Source: Candidatus Competibacteraceae bacterium (GTDB taxonomy: Bacteria; Pseudomonadota; Gammaproteobacteria; Competibacterales; Competibacteraceae). Taken from it: a stretch of DNA of 35,648 bases. The position numbers and the translations under genes were made by a program. Under the pieces are notes generated by a model. That model had not been told where the DNA came from and did no database searches. It saw only the letters and a program-made list of their open reading frames with translations. Of this stretch, positions 27,294 to 35,648 are shown piece after piece (within the stretch, counting starts at the first letter, position 1; each line of letters starts with the position of its first letter). The stretch is taken from contig RXIX01000025.1 of the NCBI GenBank assembly GCA_003989075.1, forward strand, positions 1 to 35,648, given 5' to 3'.

Positions 27294-28155
27294 AAATCGC
27301 CTGGGCGAATATGCCCTGCTGATGCGCCTGCACCGGCCCATCGGCATCTACCTGCTGCTCTGGCCGACGCTGTGGGCGCTGTGGCTGGCCGGCCAGGGCC
27401 AACCGCCGCGCGGCGTGGTGCTGGTCTTTGTGCTCGGCGTGGTACTGATGCGCTCGGCTGGCTGCGTCATCAACGACATCGCCGACCGCAAGTTCGACCC
27501 GCATGTCACGCGTACCCGCGACCGGCCGCTGGCGGCAGGCCGGGTCAGCCTCAGCGAAGCGATCGCCCTGCTGCTGACCTTATGCCTGCTGGCCTTTGCC
27601 CTGGTGCTGACCCAGAACACGCTGACTATTCAGCTCGCCTTTGCCGGGCTGGCCCTGGCGCTGAGCTATCCATTCATGAAGCGCTTTCACTCACTGCCAC
27701 AGGTACATCTTGGCGCAGCCTTTGGCTGGGCGATTCCGATGGCCTACGCAGCGGTAATCGGCGAGCTGCCGGCGGTAGCCTGGCTGCTGTTCCTGGGCAA
27801 TGTGCTCTGGTCGGTGATCTACGATACCCAGTACGCCATGGTGGATCGCGAGGATGATTTGCGCATTGGCGTCAAGTCCACCGCTATCCTGTTTGGCAAA
27901 CACGACCGGCGCATCATCGGCTACCTGCAGATCGCGCTGCTGGCAGTACTGATTCTGATCGGGCTGCTGGCAGGGCGCGGCGGCGCCTATTACCTGGGCC
28001 TGTTCGTGGCAGCCTGGTTCGCCCTTTACCAGCAGTATCTGATCCGCAATCGGGAACCGGCGGCCTGCTTCCAGGCTTTTCTCAACAACAACGGTTTTGG
28101 CCTGACCGTGTTTTGCGGCCTGTTGCTCGACTTTCTGCCAGCGGGCGCGCCATGA
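27271..28155 (+). CDS. ubiA: 4-hydroxybenzoate octaprenyltransferase
   Basis: UbiA attaches the polyprenyl tail to 4-hydroxybenzoate in the inner membrane. The 294-residue protein has about eight or nine membrane helices and both Mg-prenyl-diphosphate motifs: [20 protein letters not shown] and [20 protein letters not shown]. The N-terminal [20 protein letters not shown] is characteristic. Two adjacent ATG codons (27271, 27274) could start it. It begins inside ubiC and its stop overlaps the following hydrolase start (ATGA), giving a tightly coupled three-gene set. Confidence 0.97.
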   Translation: MMNIDRFENRLGEYALLMRLHRPIGIYLLLWPTLWALWLAGQGQPPRGVVLVFVLGVVLMRSAGCVINDIADRKFDPHVTRTRDRPLAAGRVSLSEAIALLLTLCLLAFALVLTQNTLTIQLAFAGLALALSYPFMKRFHSLPQVHLGAAFGWAIPMAYAAVIGELPAVAWLLFLGNVLWSVIYDTQYAMVDREDDLRIGVKSTAILFGKHDRRIIGYLQIALLAVLILIGLLAGRGGAYYLGLFVAAWFALYQQYLIRNREPAACFQAFLNNNGFGLTVFCGLLLDFLPAGAP

Positions 28156-29003
28156 CCGGTACAGCGCTGGAACTGAGCACCCCTTATCTGCGGCTGGCAG
28201 CGCGCGCCTGGGGACCGGCGGATGGCCTGCCGGTGCTGGCGGTGCATGGCTGGCTGGATAATGCCGCCAGCTTCGACGCATTGGCGCCACTGCTGCCGGA
28301 GCTGCGTCTGGTGGCGCTGGACCTGCCCGGCCATGGCCACTCCGCGCACCGGCCACCGGGCACGCACTATCACTTCGTCGATTTCGTGCCCGACGTGGTC
28401 GCTGCCGCCGATGCACTGGGCTGGTCGCGCTTTGCCCTGCTCGGCCATTCCATGGGCGGCGGCATTGCCAGTTTCCTGGCCGCAGCGCTGCCGGAACGGG
28501 TCACGCATCTGGCGCTGATCGAGGGCCTTGGCCCGCCGACCAGCAATCCGGCCGACGGCCCCGATCACCTGGTCAAGGCCATGGCGCAGATGAACGCCCT
28601 GACTCACAAGCGGCTGCCGCTCTATGCCAGCATCGAAGCGGCCATTCAGGCACGCTGCGAAGCAGGCGGCCTATCGTGGCAGGCAGCGGCCATCCTGGTT
28701 GAGCGCGGACTGCAGGCGGTCGAGGGCGGTTTCCGCTGGCGCAGCGATCCACGCCTGCGTTTCGTCTCACCGCTCTACCTGAGCGAGCCGCAGATTCTCG
28801 CCTACATGGAACGGATCACTGCCCCAGCTCTGCTGCTGTGCGGCGATGCCGGCTATCTGATCAGCCGCGCCTACATGCAGGAGCGCTATGCGCGCATTGC
28901 CCGGCTGTGCATCCACATTCTGCCCGGCGGCCACCACCCGCATCTTGAAGACCCCGCACCCTGCGCGCGGCTGCTGCGGACCTTCTTCGCCAGCACGCCT
29001 TGA
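28152..29003 (+). CDS. Alpha/beta-fold hydrolase (SERHL / epoxide-hydrolase-like)
   Basis: A 283-residue serine hydrolase of the alpha/beta superfamily. The oxyanion segment [12 protein letters not shown], the nucleophile elbow LLGHSMGGG (Ser100) and the C-terminal catalytic His in [10 protein letters not shown] are all present; the acid is probably the Asp in LLCGDAG. The overall pattern resembles the serine-hydrolase-like (SERHL) group. ATG 28152 overlaps the ubiA stop as ATGA. Its linkage to ubiC-ubiA suggests co-expression, but a role in quinone synthesis is not established, and the substrate is unknown. Confidence 0.92.
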   Translation: MTGTALELSTPYLRLAARAWGPADGLPVLAVHGWLDNAASFDALAPLLPELRLVALDLPGHGHSAHRPPGTHYHFVDFVPDVVAAADALGWSRFALLGHSMGGGIASFLAAALPERVTHLALIEGLGPPTSNPADGPDHLVKAMAQMNALTHKRLPLYASIEAAIQARCEAGGLSWQAAAILVERGLQAVEGGFRWRSDPRLRFVSPLYLSEPQILAYMERITAPALLLCGDAGYLISRAYMQERYARIARLCIHILPGGHHPHLEDPAPCARLLRTFFASTP

Positions 29004-29306
29004 ACGCGGACCGCACTTTCCCCTGTCCCTAAAAATCAACATTGGCAGCCTGTACAGTCGCTGCCGCATAATATTCATCGCGGCATCACAACCGCTGAAA
29101 AAATGTTTTTCGCCTCATATCTGATACTAAAAAAATAACTCCATGGCATCGGCAGCGTTTGACATCCGGGCTGGCCGCAACACCCGATGCGCCGTCATCG
29201 CGCTGACGCATCCGGGCATTGGTTACAAACAGCATCCAGTACGCCAGACCCCGCAGTTTTTGTCAGCGCCACTCCTGCTGATCCCAGAACCTAAAGGATT
29301 TCACCC
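29004..29306. other. Intergenic region upstream of the heme sensor gene
   Basis: About 300 bp without a gene. A long imperfect hairpin (29183-29216: CCCGATGC pairing with GCATCCGGG through one bulge, plus inner GTCA/TGAC) lies about 90 bp before the heme-sensor ATG. A TTGACA (29159-29164) could be a -35, but no matching -10 is evident. AAAGGA (29294-29299) is the ribosome site of the next gene. Confidence 0.55.
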
Positions 29307-30224
29307 ATGCTGCTTTCCAGATCAAGCCTTAAGCTCAAGTTCTCACTGGTGTTCTTCCTGACCGTGTTTTTGGTAGTCGTCGCGCTGCTCATTGGCGTGC
29401 AGTCGCTTAAAACCCGTCAGTTGCGCAACGAAGCCATGGCCGTGGCCGAACAGGTGGTAGCCTTTCGGGCCTGGGTCGCCAACACGGGCGTGGTCTGGGT
29501 GGATCACCTGGCGCCCGAATTCCGCGACTATTTGAGCCGGCGCGCCAGTGGCGATAAAACCCTGGAGTTCTTTTCCAAGAATCCGGCGCTGGCCACCCGC
29601 GAACTGTCGGATATCGTCAGCAAAACCGCCACCCGCGCCACCTTCCGCGTTACCAGCGACGAATACCGCAACCCGGCCAACGCACCCGACGCCTTTGAAA
29701 CCAGCGCCATTCAGCTGTTCAAGGACAGCAAGGATGCCAAGCAGGAATACCGCGAGGCCTTCGAGAGCGGTCAATATCGCTATGCCCAGCCAATCTTCGT
29801 GCAGCAGTCCTGCCTGAAGTGCCACGGCGATCCCAAGGATGCACCGCCGGATGTGATTGAAAAGTACGGCAGTCAGAAAGCCTTCGGCTACAAGGTCGGC
29901 GATGTGCGCGGCATCATCAGCGTCAAGCTGCCCGATATGACCGTACTCGACGTGGTCAGGACGTTCCTCAATCCCTACACCATCGGCCTGATCCTGCTGG
30001 CGTTCCTGCTCAACTTTGTCTATTTGCGCCAGACGCTGATTGTCCGCCTGGAACGGCTGGCCAAGACCACCGAGAGCATTGCCGCCGGTCAGATGGACCT
30101 GCCGCTGGAAGCCCGCACCGACAGTCACGACGAAGTCGATCACGTCACCCGCGCCGTTGATCTGCTCCGCAACAGTGTGGTCGTAGCGATGCGCCGGCTG
30201 CAGAAGAACCTGTCGCAACCCTGA
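29307..30224 (+). CDS. Membrane sensor with periplasmic heme-c (DUF3365/Tll0287-like) domain and HAMP
   Basis: A 305-residue inner-membrane protein. Helix 1 (about residues 12-32) and helix 2 (about 220-240, LILLAFLLNFVYL) enclose a periplasmic domain of about 185 residues with a single heme-attachment motif CLKCH (169-173). This is followed by the DPKDAP...GYKVGDVRGIISVKLP pattern of DUF3365 sensor domains. After helix 2 comes a HAMP-like linker (TESIAAGQMDLPL) to the C-terminus, and no kinase, cyclase or methyl-accepting domain follows. It probably senses redox state, NO/CO or a small ligand and must act through a partner. The next gene, 64 bp downstream, encodes a candidate. AAAGGA precedes the ATG. 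Confidence 0.9.
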   Translation: MLLSRSSLKLKFSLVFFLTVFLVVVALLIGVQSLKTRQLRNEAMAVAEQVVAFRAWVANTGVVWVDHLAPEFRDYLSRRASGDKTLEFFSKNPALATRELSDIVSKTATRATFRVTSDEYRNPANAPDAFETSAIQLFKDSKDAKQEYREAFESGQYRYAQPIFVQQSCLKCHGDPKDAPPDVIEKYGSQKAFGYKVGDVRGIISVKLPDMTVLDVVRTFLNPYTIGLILLAFLLNFVYLRQTLIVRLERLAKTTESIAAGQMDLPLEARTDSHDEVDHVTRAVDLLRNSVVVAMRRLQKNLSQP

Positions 30225-30288
30225 AAACCAGCGCGGCGCGGGAGCATGCCCTTGCCTCCCCGCCGCCAGCCTCATCCGAGACGCCCGC

Positions 30289-30825
30289 ATGAGTCAAGAA
30301 TCGCTTTCCCTGCCGGCCATCGTCGAATACCTGCGCACACTCTGTGAAGCCCGGCGCACCGGCACCCTGTTCATCATGAACAATACCCACCTGCTCGCGC
30401 AGATCGGCCTCGATAACGGCACTATCGTGTTTCTGTTCTCCCAGGGCCGCCAAGGCATGAATGCCGTGCCGGTCATCAGCGCGGTCGCCAGCGGTGAAAT
30501 TTCTTTCAAGGAAGGCACGGTACCGTCGCTGCGCACCACGCTAGCGCCCACTGCGGAGATTCTGCGCCAGCTTGAGGATACGGTGCACAACGCCGCCATC
30601 GGCGATCCGCGTTCCAGCCTGAACCGGCCACTGACGGACACCGCCAAGCTGGTGCTGGAAGAAACACTCAAGGAATTCATCGGCCCCATCGCCAGCCTGA
30701 TCTGTGCCGATCATTTCAGCAAAATCGCCAGCCTCGACGCGGTCATCGCTGCCATGGCCGAGGAAATCCCCAATCCAGCCGCCGCGACCCGTTTCCGCGC
30801 CCTGGCGCAACAGCGTCTGAGTTGA
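30289..30825 (+). CDS. DUF4388-like cytoplasmic protein, possible sensor partner
   Basis: A 178-residue soluble protein without signal peptide. The N-terminal 80 residues (ARRTGTLFIMNNTHLLAQIG, then LDNGTIVFLFSQGRQG and GEISFKEG) follow the DUF4388/PATAN pattern found in bacterial signalling proteins, which reads out small-domain inputs and is often paired with gliding, type IV pilus or two-component proteins. The C-terminal half is helical (LVLEETLKEFIGPIASLI) with no recognised motif. It lies 64 bp after the heme sensor on the same strand, and both are short of an output domain, so they probably work together. Its own target is unknown. Confidence 0.82.
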   Translation: MSQESLSLPAIVEYLRTLCEARRTGTLFIMNNTHLLAQIGLDNGTIVFLFSQGRQGMNAVPVISAVASGEISFKEGTVPSLRTTLAPTAEILRQLEDTVHNAAIGDPRSSLNRPLTDTAKLVLEETLKEFIGPIASLICADHFSKIASLDAVIAAMAEEIPNPAAATRFRALAQQRLS

Positions 30826-30930
30826 GCGGCCGGCCAGATGCCCGCTCAGGGGCACTGCCGCTCACCGCGCCCGCAGGCGCGGCATGGTGCACAATTCTGG
30901 TAAAGTTACCCGTCATCAGAATTGCGCGAG

Positions 30931-30960
30931 AAGCCCCGCTGTTTACGGCGGGGAGGGATA
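30931..30960 (+). mobile_element. IS200/IS605-type right-end-like hairpin, copy A
   Basis: GAAGCCCCGC, loop, GCGGGGAGGGATAG has the form of the right-end hairpin of IS200/IS605 (tnpB) elements, which is also the 3' part of their guide RNA. The stem is CCCCGC (30934-30939) with GCGGGG (30948-30953). No transposase gene adjoins, so it would be a remnant. The identification rests on resemblance only. Confidence 0.35.
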
Positions 30961-31285
30961 GCGCACCGCGCACAGCGCGGTCAGCTTTTGGGTTGAATTG
31001 AGTCATAACTTCCTATGTAATCAGACCTAATGCACATAGGCACCCTCGCGGTAAACCGTTTCCCGTGCAGAAAAATACTGGCGCTGTTCGTCTGAGTGGA
31101 ACAATCCACACGGGTCGCAATCGATCAAGACTCGGAACGAAGAGCGAGGTCGCTCTGCTTCAACGCAGCCCCTTGATCCGGGGTGTCAACCGACCTAACG
31201 GGTACGCATGTTATGCCAGGAATCCATGCTTGAATGCCCAATGCAGCGTGCAATGACGACAAGGGACCGTCCGAGCACAGCCGCA

Positions 31286-31315
31286 AGCCCCGCCCTAAAG
31301 GGCGGGGTAGTTGAC
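31286..31315 (+). mobile_element. IS200/IS605-type right-end-like hairpin, copy B
   Basis: AAGCCCCGCCC, TAAA, GGGCGGGGTAGTTGAC: an 8-bp perfect stem (31288-31295 with 31300-31307) followed by TAGTTGAC, the form seen at right ends of proteobacterial IS1341-type elements. The preceding 60 bp could be guide-RNA-like scaffold. No tnpB is present between copies A and B, about 350 bp apart. Confidence 0.4.
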
Positions 31316-31370
31316 GACTCCACTCACCCTGGCGCGCCGCCGGGGTCTTCGTCCGAGGTGACCGACGCTC

Positions 31371-32045
31371 ATGCGGAATTACTGGATTGCGCCTTCGATT
31401 CTGTCCGCCAACTTTGCCCGTCTCGGCGAGGAAGTCGATGCCGTACTGGCGGCGGGCGCCGATATCGTCCATTTCGACGTAATGGACAACCACTATGTGC
31501 CCAACCTGACGGTGGGGCCACTGGTCTGCGAAGCGCTGCGCCGCCATGGCGTTACCGCGCCGATCGACGTGCACCTGATGGTCAAGCCGGTGGACCGCAT
31601 CATTCCTGACTTTGCCGCCGCCGGTGCGACCTACATCACCTTTCACCCGGAAGCCAGCGAGCATATCGACCGCAGCCTGCAATTGATCCGCGATCAGGGC
31701 TGCAAATCCGGGCTGGTGTTCAATCCCGCCACTCCGCTCGACAGCCTGCGCTATGTGATGGACAAGGTGGATATGGTGCTGCTGATGTCGGTCAACCCCG
31801 GTTTTGGTGGCCAGAGCTTCATCAGCGGCACATTGAAAAAACTTAGCGAAGCGCGGCGTCTGATCGACGAGAGCGGCTATCCAATCCGGCTGGAAGTCGA
31901 TGGCGGCGTCAAGACCGATAACATCCGCGCCATTGCCGCTGCGGGCGCCGACACCTTCGTCGCGGGTTCGGCGATCTTCAACACCCCCGATTACCGCGCC
32001 ACCCTGGCCGCGATGCGTGCGCAACTGGCTCTGGTGGAGGACTAG
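31371..32045 (+). CDS. rpe: Ribulose-phosphate 3-epimerase
   Basis: Rpe interconverts ribulose 5-phosphate and xylulose 5-phosphate. The 224-residue TIM barrel shows [17 protein letters not shown], the metal-ligand segments [16 protein letters not shown] and [18 protein letters not shown] and the C-terminal [11 protein letters not shown] and [11 protein letters not shown] loops. The proper Asp and His ligands are present. It is followed two bases later by gph, the usual rpe-gph-trp order of gammaproteobacteria. The region upstream holds mobile-element-like hairpins. Confidence 0.97.
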   Translation: MRNYWIAPSILSANFARLGEEVDAVLAAGADIVHFDVMDNHYVPNLTVGPLVCEALRRHGVTAPIDVHLMVKPVDRIIPDFAAAGATYITFHPEASEHIDRSLQLIRDQGCKSGLVFNPATPLDSLRYVMDKVDMVLLMSVNPGFGGQSFISGTLKKLSEARRLIDESGYPIRLEVDGGVKTDNIRAIAAAGADTFVAGSAIFNTPDYRATLAAMRAQLALVED

Positions 32046-32047
32046 AC

Positions 32048-32728
32048 ATGCTGTCCCAAGTCGATGCGCTCTTTTTCGATCTCGACGGCACCCTGGTGGA
32101 CAGCGTCCCCGACCTGGCCGTAGCGATCAACCAGATGCTGGACACGCTCGGCCTGCCCACGCGCAGCGAAGCTCAGGTGCGTACCTGGGTCGGCAATGGC
32201 ATGGACAATCTGATCCGCCGCGCCCTGGTCGGTGATATGGACGCGAGCCAGGCCGATCCGGCCCTGTTCGCCCGCGCCCGGCCGCTGTACAAGGCCGCCT
32301 ATGCCGCGCACCTGAGCGCCTACAGTTGCCTGTATCCGGGCGTGCGCGAGGGGCTGGCGGCGTTGCGCGAGGCCGGTTTTGCCATGGCCTGCGTGACTAA
32401 CAAGGCCGCCGAATTTGCCGAACCGCTGCTGGAGCGGCTGGACATCGGTGCCTTTTTTGCCACCGTAGTCGGCGGCGATTGCACCGCAAACCCAAAGCCG
32501 GCGCCGGATGCGCTGTGGCTGTGTGCTGAGCGGCTCGGCGTGCCGATTGCCCGCGGCCTGATGATCGGTGATTCGCTCAACGATGTCGGCGCCGCCCGCA
32601 ATGCCGGCTGCCCAGTGGTCTGCGTGCCCTATGGCTACAACCACGGCCACGACATCCGCGATGCCCGGCCGGATGCAGTGATCGACTCGATCGCCGCATT
32701 GCCCGCCCTACTCGGCGCTATCCGCTGA
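32048..32728 (+). CDS. gph: Phosphoglycolate phosphatase
   Basis: Gph dephosphorylates 2-phosphoglycolate, a by-product of DNA repair or of Rubisco oxygenation. The 226-residue HAD-superfamily protein carries motif I FFDLDGTLVDSVPDLA, motif II region ACVTNKAAEF, the conserved Lys in NPKPAPD and motif III MIGDSLNDVGAARNAGC. The cap domain lies between motifs I and II, as in Gph. It starts 2 bp after rpe, and the two are almost certainly co-transcribed; trpE follows after 123 bp. Confidence 0.96.
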   Translation: MLSQVDALFFDLDGTLVDSVPDLAVAINQMLDTLGLPTRSEAQVRTWVGNGMDNLIRRALVGDMDASQADPALFARARPLYKAAYAAHLSAYSCLYPGVREGLAALREAGFAMACVTNKAAEFAEPLLERLDIGAFFATVVGGDCTANPKPAPDALWLCAERLGVPIARGLMIGDSLNDVGAARNAGCPVVCVPYGYNHGHDIRDARPDAVIDSIAALPALLGAIR

Positions 32729-32851
32729 TGTCCACCCCCGCTCTGTTCGCGCCCGCCAGCACCACGCTGCCGCAGCGATGGCGGCGCTAGCCCGTCACCC
32801 ATCCGTTTTGCCCTGTCTGTCCCCTTTTGCTGCCCAAGGCTGTTGCATCCC

Positions 32852-34372
32852 ATGAATCCGCACGACTTCCAACGCCTGGTTGAACAGGGTTTCAACCGTA
32901 TTCCAGTGGCCCGCGAAGTGCTCGCCGACCTCGACACGCCGCTGAGCACCTACCTCAAACTCGCCGACGCGCCGTACAGCTACCTGCTCGAATCAGTGCA
33001 GGGCGGCGAGAAATGGGGCCGCTATTCGATCATTGGCCTGCCCTGCCGCAAGATTGTGCGGGTGCGCGGCACGCGCGTCAGCGTCGAGCACGCCGGCGAA
33101 ATTGTCGAATCGCTGGAGGTAGCCGATCCATTGGCCTGGATCGAGGACTTTCAGCGCCGCTACCGGGTACCACCACCGACGGCTGGCCTGCCGCGCTTCA
33201 TCGGCGGGCTGGTCGGCTATTTCGGCTACGACACCATCCGCTATATCGAGCCCAAGCTGGCCCATTGCCCCAACCCCGATCCGCTGGATAACCCGGATAT
33301 TCTGCTGCTGGTGTCCGAGGATGTGGTGGTATTCGACAACCTGGCCGGGCGGCTGTACCTGATCACCCTGGTCGATCCGGCAGTGGAACGCGCGCTGACC
33401 CGCGCTGAACAACGTCTTGATGGTTGGGTAGACCGCTTGCGCGCCGGTCATTCGCTGTACAGCCCGCGCCAGACTGCGCCCGGTGATAGCGCGCCCAGCG
33501 CGTTTATTTCCGGCTTCACTCAGGCCGGTTTCGAGCACGCCGTTGAGCGGATCAAGGATTACATTCTGGCCGGTGACTGCATGCAGGTGGTGCCCTCGCA
33601 GCGGCTGAGCGCGCCGTTCCGGGCCGCGCCACTGGATCTGTACCGGGCGCTGCGTGGCCTGAATCCCTCGCCCTACATGTACTTTTTCAATCTGGGCGAT
33701 GTGCATATCGTCGGTTCCTCACCGGAAATTCTGGCACGGCTGGAAGATGGCCTGCTGACCGTGCGGCCGATTGCCGGCACCCGGCAGCGCGGCGCCAGTG
33801 AGGAGCAGGATCGGGCTTTGGAACGCGAACTGCTGGCCGATCCCAAGGAGCTGGCTGAGCATCTGATGCTGATTGATCTGGGCCGCAATGATGTAGGCCG
33901 GGTCAGCGAGACCGGCAGCGTGCAACTGACTGAGAAGATGGTGGTCGAGCGTTATTCGCATGTGATGCACATCGTTTCCAATGTCACCGGACGACTGCGG
34001 CCGGGGCTGAGCGCAATTGACGCTCTGCGCGCCACCTTTCCAGCCGGCACGGTCAGCGGTGCACCCAAGATTCGCGCCATGCAGATCATTGACGAACTGG
34101 AACCGGTCAAGCGCGGCATCTATGCCGGTGCGGTCGGCTATCTGTCCTGGTCGGGGAATATGGATACCGCGATTGCGATCCGTACCGCAGTGCTCAAGGA
34201 TGGCATGCTGCATGTGCAGGCCGGCGCGGGCATCGTTGCTGATTCGGTGCCGGAGAAGGAGTGGGAAGAGACCATGAACAAGGGTCGCGCCCTGTTCCGG
34301 GCTGCGGCACTGGCGGAACGCGGGCTGGATACGCCGCGCACGGTTACCGCAAAAGCGCCAGACCATGTTTGA
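32852..34372 (+). CDS. trpE: Anthranilate synthase component I
   Basis: TrpE converts chorismate to anthranilate, the first tryptophan-specific step, using ammonia from TrpG. The 506-residue product has the N-terminal feedback site LLES (in [16 protein letters not shown]), the catalytic-core segments [27 protein letters not shown] and [15 protein letters not shown], and the end [23 protein letters not shown] 32852 is chosen over a TTG at 32843; both give the same body. Normally trpG follows in this neighbourhood, but here a restriction-modification gene starts inside the last codons (8-bp overlap), so TrpG must be encoded elsewhere or beyond the window. Confidence 0.97.
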   Translation: MNPHDFQRLVEQGFNRIPVAREVLADLDTPLSTYLKLADAPYSYLLESVQGGEKWGRYSIIGLPCRKIVRVRGTRVSVEHAGEIVESLEVADPLAWIEDFQRRYRVPPPTAGLPRFIGGLVGYFGYDTIRYIEPKLAHCPNPDPLDNPDILLLVSEDVVVFDNLAGRLYLITLVDPAVERALTRAEQRLDGWVDRLRAGHSLYSPRQTAPGDSAPSAFISGFTQAGFEHAVERIKDYILAGDCMQVVPSQRLSAPFRAAPLDLYRALRGLNPSPYMYFFNLGDVHIVGSSPEILARLEDGLLTVRPIAGTRQRGASEEQDRALERELLADPKELAEHLMLIDLGRNDVGRVSETGSVQLTEKMVVERYSHVMHIVSNVTGRLRPGLSAIDALRATFPAGTVSGAPKIRAMQIIDELEPVKRGIYAGAVGYLSWSGNMDTAIAIRTAVLKDGMLHVQAGAGIVADSVPEKEWEETMNKGRALFRAAALAERGLDTPRTVTAKAPDHV

Positions 34373-35648
34373 ACAAGCCTTTAAGAATATCGATGCTGAC
34401 CTGCGCAATGAGGCGGGTTGCACCACCGAACTTGATTACACCGAACAGACATCCTGGCTGCTGTTTCTCAAGTATCTCGATGGCCTGGAGCAGGACAAGG
34501 CGATGGAGGCGGAACTGGAGGGCAGGAAATACACCTTCATCCTTGACGAAGCCTACCGCTGGTCATCCTGGGCCGCGCCCAAGTACCCTTCGACAGGCTC
34601 AGGGCAGGCCGGCAGGCTCGACCACAACAAGGCGCTGACCGGCGATGATCTGCGTGAGTTCGTGGATCGCAAGCTGTTTCCCTACCTGCATGGGTTCAAG
34701 CAACGGGCGTCTGGCCCGAACACCATCGAATACAAGATCGGCGAGATATTCGGCGAGATCAAGAACAAGATTCAGAGCGGCTACACCCTGCGCGAAATCA
34801 TCGACCACATCGATGAACTGCGCTTTCGTTCGCAGGCCGAGAAGCACGAACTCTCGCACCTGTACGAAGCCAAGATTAAAAACATGGGCAATGCCGGGCG
34901 CAACGGTGGCGAGTACTACACCCCGCGTCCGCTGATTCGCGCCATGGTGCAGGTGGTGCAACCCAAGGTCGGCGAACGCATCTACGACGGTGCTTGCGGC
35001 TCAGCCGGCTTTCTCTGCGAATCCTTCGACTATCTGCGCGGCCAAGCCGGGCTGACTGCCGATAATCTCAAAACGCTGCAGGAGCGCACCTTCTACGGCA
35101 AGGAGAAGAAGCCGCTGGCCTATGTGATTGCGATCATGAATATGATCCTGCACGGCATCGAAGCGCCGAATATCCTCCGCACCAATACGCTGACCGAGAA
35201 CCTGGCCGACATTCAGGATAAGGATCGGATGGATGTGATCCTTTCTGCTGTAGCCAACGGCGGCGGCGAGCGCAAGGAGGTGCAACAGAATTTCCCGATC
35301 CGCACCGGCGAGACGGCTTTTCTGTTCCTGCAACACTTCATCAAGATGCTCAAGGCCGGTGGCCGGGCAGCGATTGTGCTCAAAAACACTTTCCTGTCGA
35401 ACACCGACAACGCCTCGGTTTCCTTACGCAAGCTGCTGCTGGAAAGCTGCACCCTGCACACCGTCCTCGACTGCCCCAGCGGCGTATACCAGTCTGGGGT
35501 CAAAAACGTGGTGCTGTTCTTCGAGAAGGGCAGTCCTACCCGAAACATTTGGTATTACCAGCTCGACCCCGGCCGCAATCTGGGCAAGACCAATCCACTC
35601 AACGATGATGATCTGGCCGAATTTGTCGAACTGCAAAAGACTCAGGCC
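34365..35648 (+). CDS. hsdM: Type I restriction-modification methyltransferase subunit (HsdM-like), 3' truncated by window edge; catalytic NPPF motif absent
   Basis: The frame starts at ATG 34365 and stays open for 428 codons to the right edge. The N-terminal helical domain ([20 protein letters not shown]) and the methylase core ([22 protein letters not shown]-binding [14 protein letters not shown] about 207-220, [20 protein letters not shown]) are typical of type I M subunits. The expected motif IV, NPPF after DVIL, reads SAVAN (residues 294-298), so adenine methylation should fail. Residues about 74-83 ([10 protein letters not shown]) are an in-frame insertion created by a dispersed repeat. 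The start overlaps trpE by 8 bp. The specificity (HsdS) and restriction (HsdR) genes would lie beyond the window. Confidence 0.93.
   Translation, partial: MFEQAFKNIDADLRNEAGCTTELDYTEQTSWLLFLKYLDGLEQDKAMEAELEGRKYTFILDEAYRWSSWAAPKYPSTGSGQAGRLDHNKALTGDDLREFVDRKLFPYLHGFKQRASGPNTIEYKIGEIFGEIKNKIQSGYTLREIIDHIDELRFRSQAEKHELSHLYEAKIKNMGNAGRNGGEYYTPRPLIRAMVQVVQPKVGERIYDGACGSAGFLCESFDYLRGQAGLTADNLKTLQERTFYGKEKKPLAYVIAIMNMILHGIEAPNILRTNTLTENLADIQDKDRMDVILSAVANGGGERKEVQQNFPIRTGETAFLFLQHFIKMLKAGGRAAIVLKNTFLSNTDNASVSLRKLLLESCTLHTVLDCPSGVYQSGVKNVVLFFEKGSPTRNIWYYQLDPGRNLGKTNPLNDDDLAEFVELQKTQA
34586..34604. repeat. Dispersed intergenic-type repeat inside hsdM
   Basis: CCCTTCGACAGGCTCAGGG, continuing into GCAGGCC, is a short repeat I recognise as common in many proteobacterial and metagenomic genomes (reverse complement CCCTGAGCCTGTCGAAGGG). 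Its insertion in multiples of three bases keeps the hsdM frame open. Copies elsewhere in the genome are expected but none other is seen in this window. Confidence 0.6.

Larger units (their letters stand above)
30826..31370. other. Intergenic region with IS200/IS605-like end hairpins
   Basis: No gene is convincing in these 545 bp. Contents include two GC-rich hairpins flanked by AAG on the left (30931-30960 and 31286-31314), a perfect ACCGCGC-ACA-GCGCGGT stem (30965-30981) followed by TCAGCTTTTG that may end the upstream transcript, and an inverted repeat CCTATGT/ACATAGG (31012-31040). The small frames here (for example 31065-31256) show no TnpB residues. Confidence 0.6.

Noticed and set aside
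30931..31315. CRISPR array
   Set aside because: Only two similar hairpins about 350 bp apart, without regular repeats and spacers or cas genes.

Overview
The window looks like about 35.6 kb of a GC-rich gammaproteobacterial chromosome. The evidence is gene order (glyA-nrdR-ribD-ribE-ribB-ribH-nusB, ubiC-ubiA, rpe-gph-trpE, tkt-gap-pgk) and the close match of ParE, GlyA and Pgk to their enterobacterial counterparts as I remember them. I cannot place it more finely. A Chromatiales- or Competibacter-like lineage would fit but is a guess.

Layout. 1-2131 is the 3' end of a fused 5-oxoprolinase/hydantoinase. 2149-3722 holds a YciA-type acyl-CoA thioesterase (-) and, divergently, a histone-deacetylase-family hydrolase (+). 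4022-9705 is the glyA/nrdR/riboflavin/nusB block, ending convergently against parE (9750-11636, -). 12065-16161 is the most unusual part: a sigma-54 promoter with an upstream palindrome drives three small Sec-exported proteins, a cysteine-rich exported protein, a stand-alone periplasmic C39 peptidase (FapD-like) and a coiled-coil/beta-barrel outer-membrane protein (FapF-like). Convergent to it lie a PEP-CTERM-like surface protein and a sigma-54 enhancer-binding protein (16133-19406, -). Then comes 1.1 kb of largely AT-rich non-coding DNA. 20555-25052 (-) carries pgk, gap and tkt, with intrinsic terminators after each of gap, pgk and tkt. 25332-26507 (-) is a CPA2 antiporter. 26667-29003 is ubiC-ubiA-alpha/beta hydrolase. 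29307-30825 pairs a heme-c/HAMP membrane sensor with a DUF4388-like protein. 30826-31370 has two hairpins that look like IS200/IS605 ends. 31371-34372 is rpe-gph-trpE. 34365 to the right edge is an hsdM-like gene that lacks the catalytic NPPF motif.

How it works together. Most of the window is housekeeping: one-carbon metabolism, flavin, ubiquinone and tryptophan synthesis, and sugar-phosphate interconversion. The 12-19.4 kb segment reads as an accessory surface-fibre locus related to the Fap functional-amyloid system. All three small exported proteins carry, just after the Sec signal peptide, a segment matching the double-glycine leader consensus (L-S/T-x-x-Q/D-M/L-x-x-V/I-x-A-G). In classical systems that is the substrate of C39 peptidases. 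A C39 peptidase with its own signal peptide is encoded in the same run of genes. The proposal that the peptidase trims the subunits in the periplasm before export through the barrel is inference. The sequence features that suggest it are directly visible.
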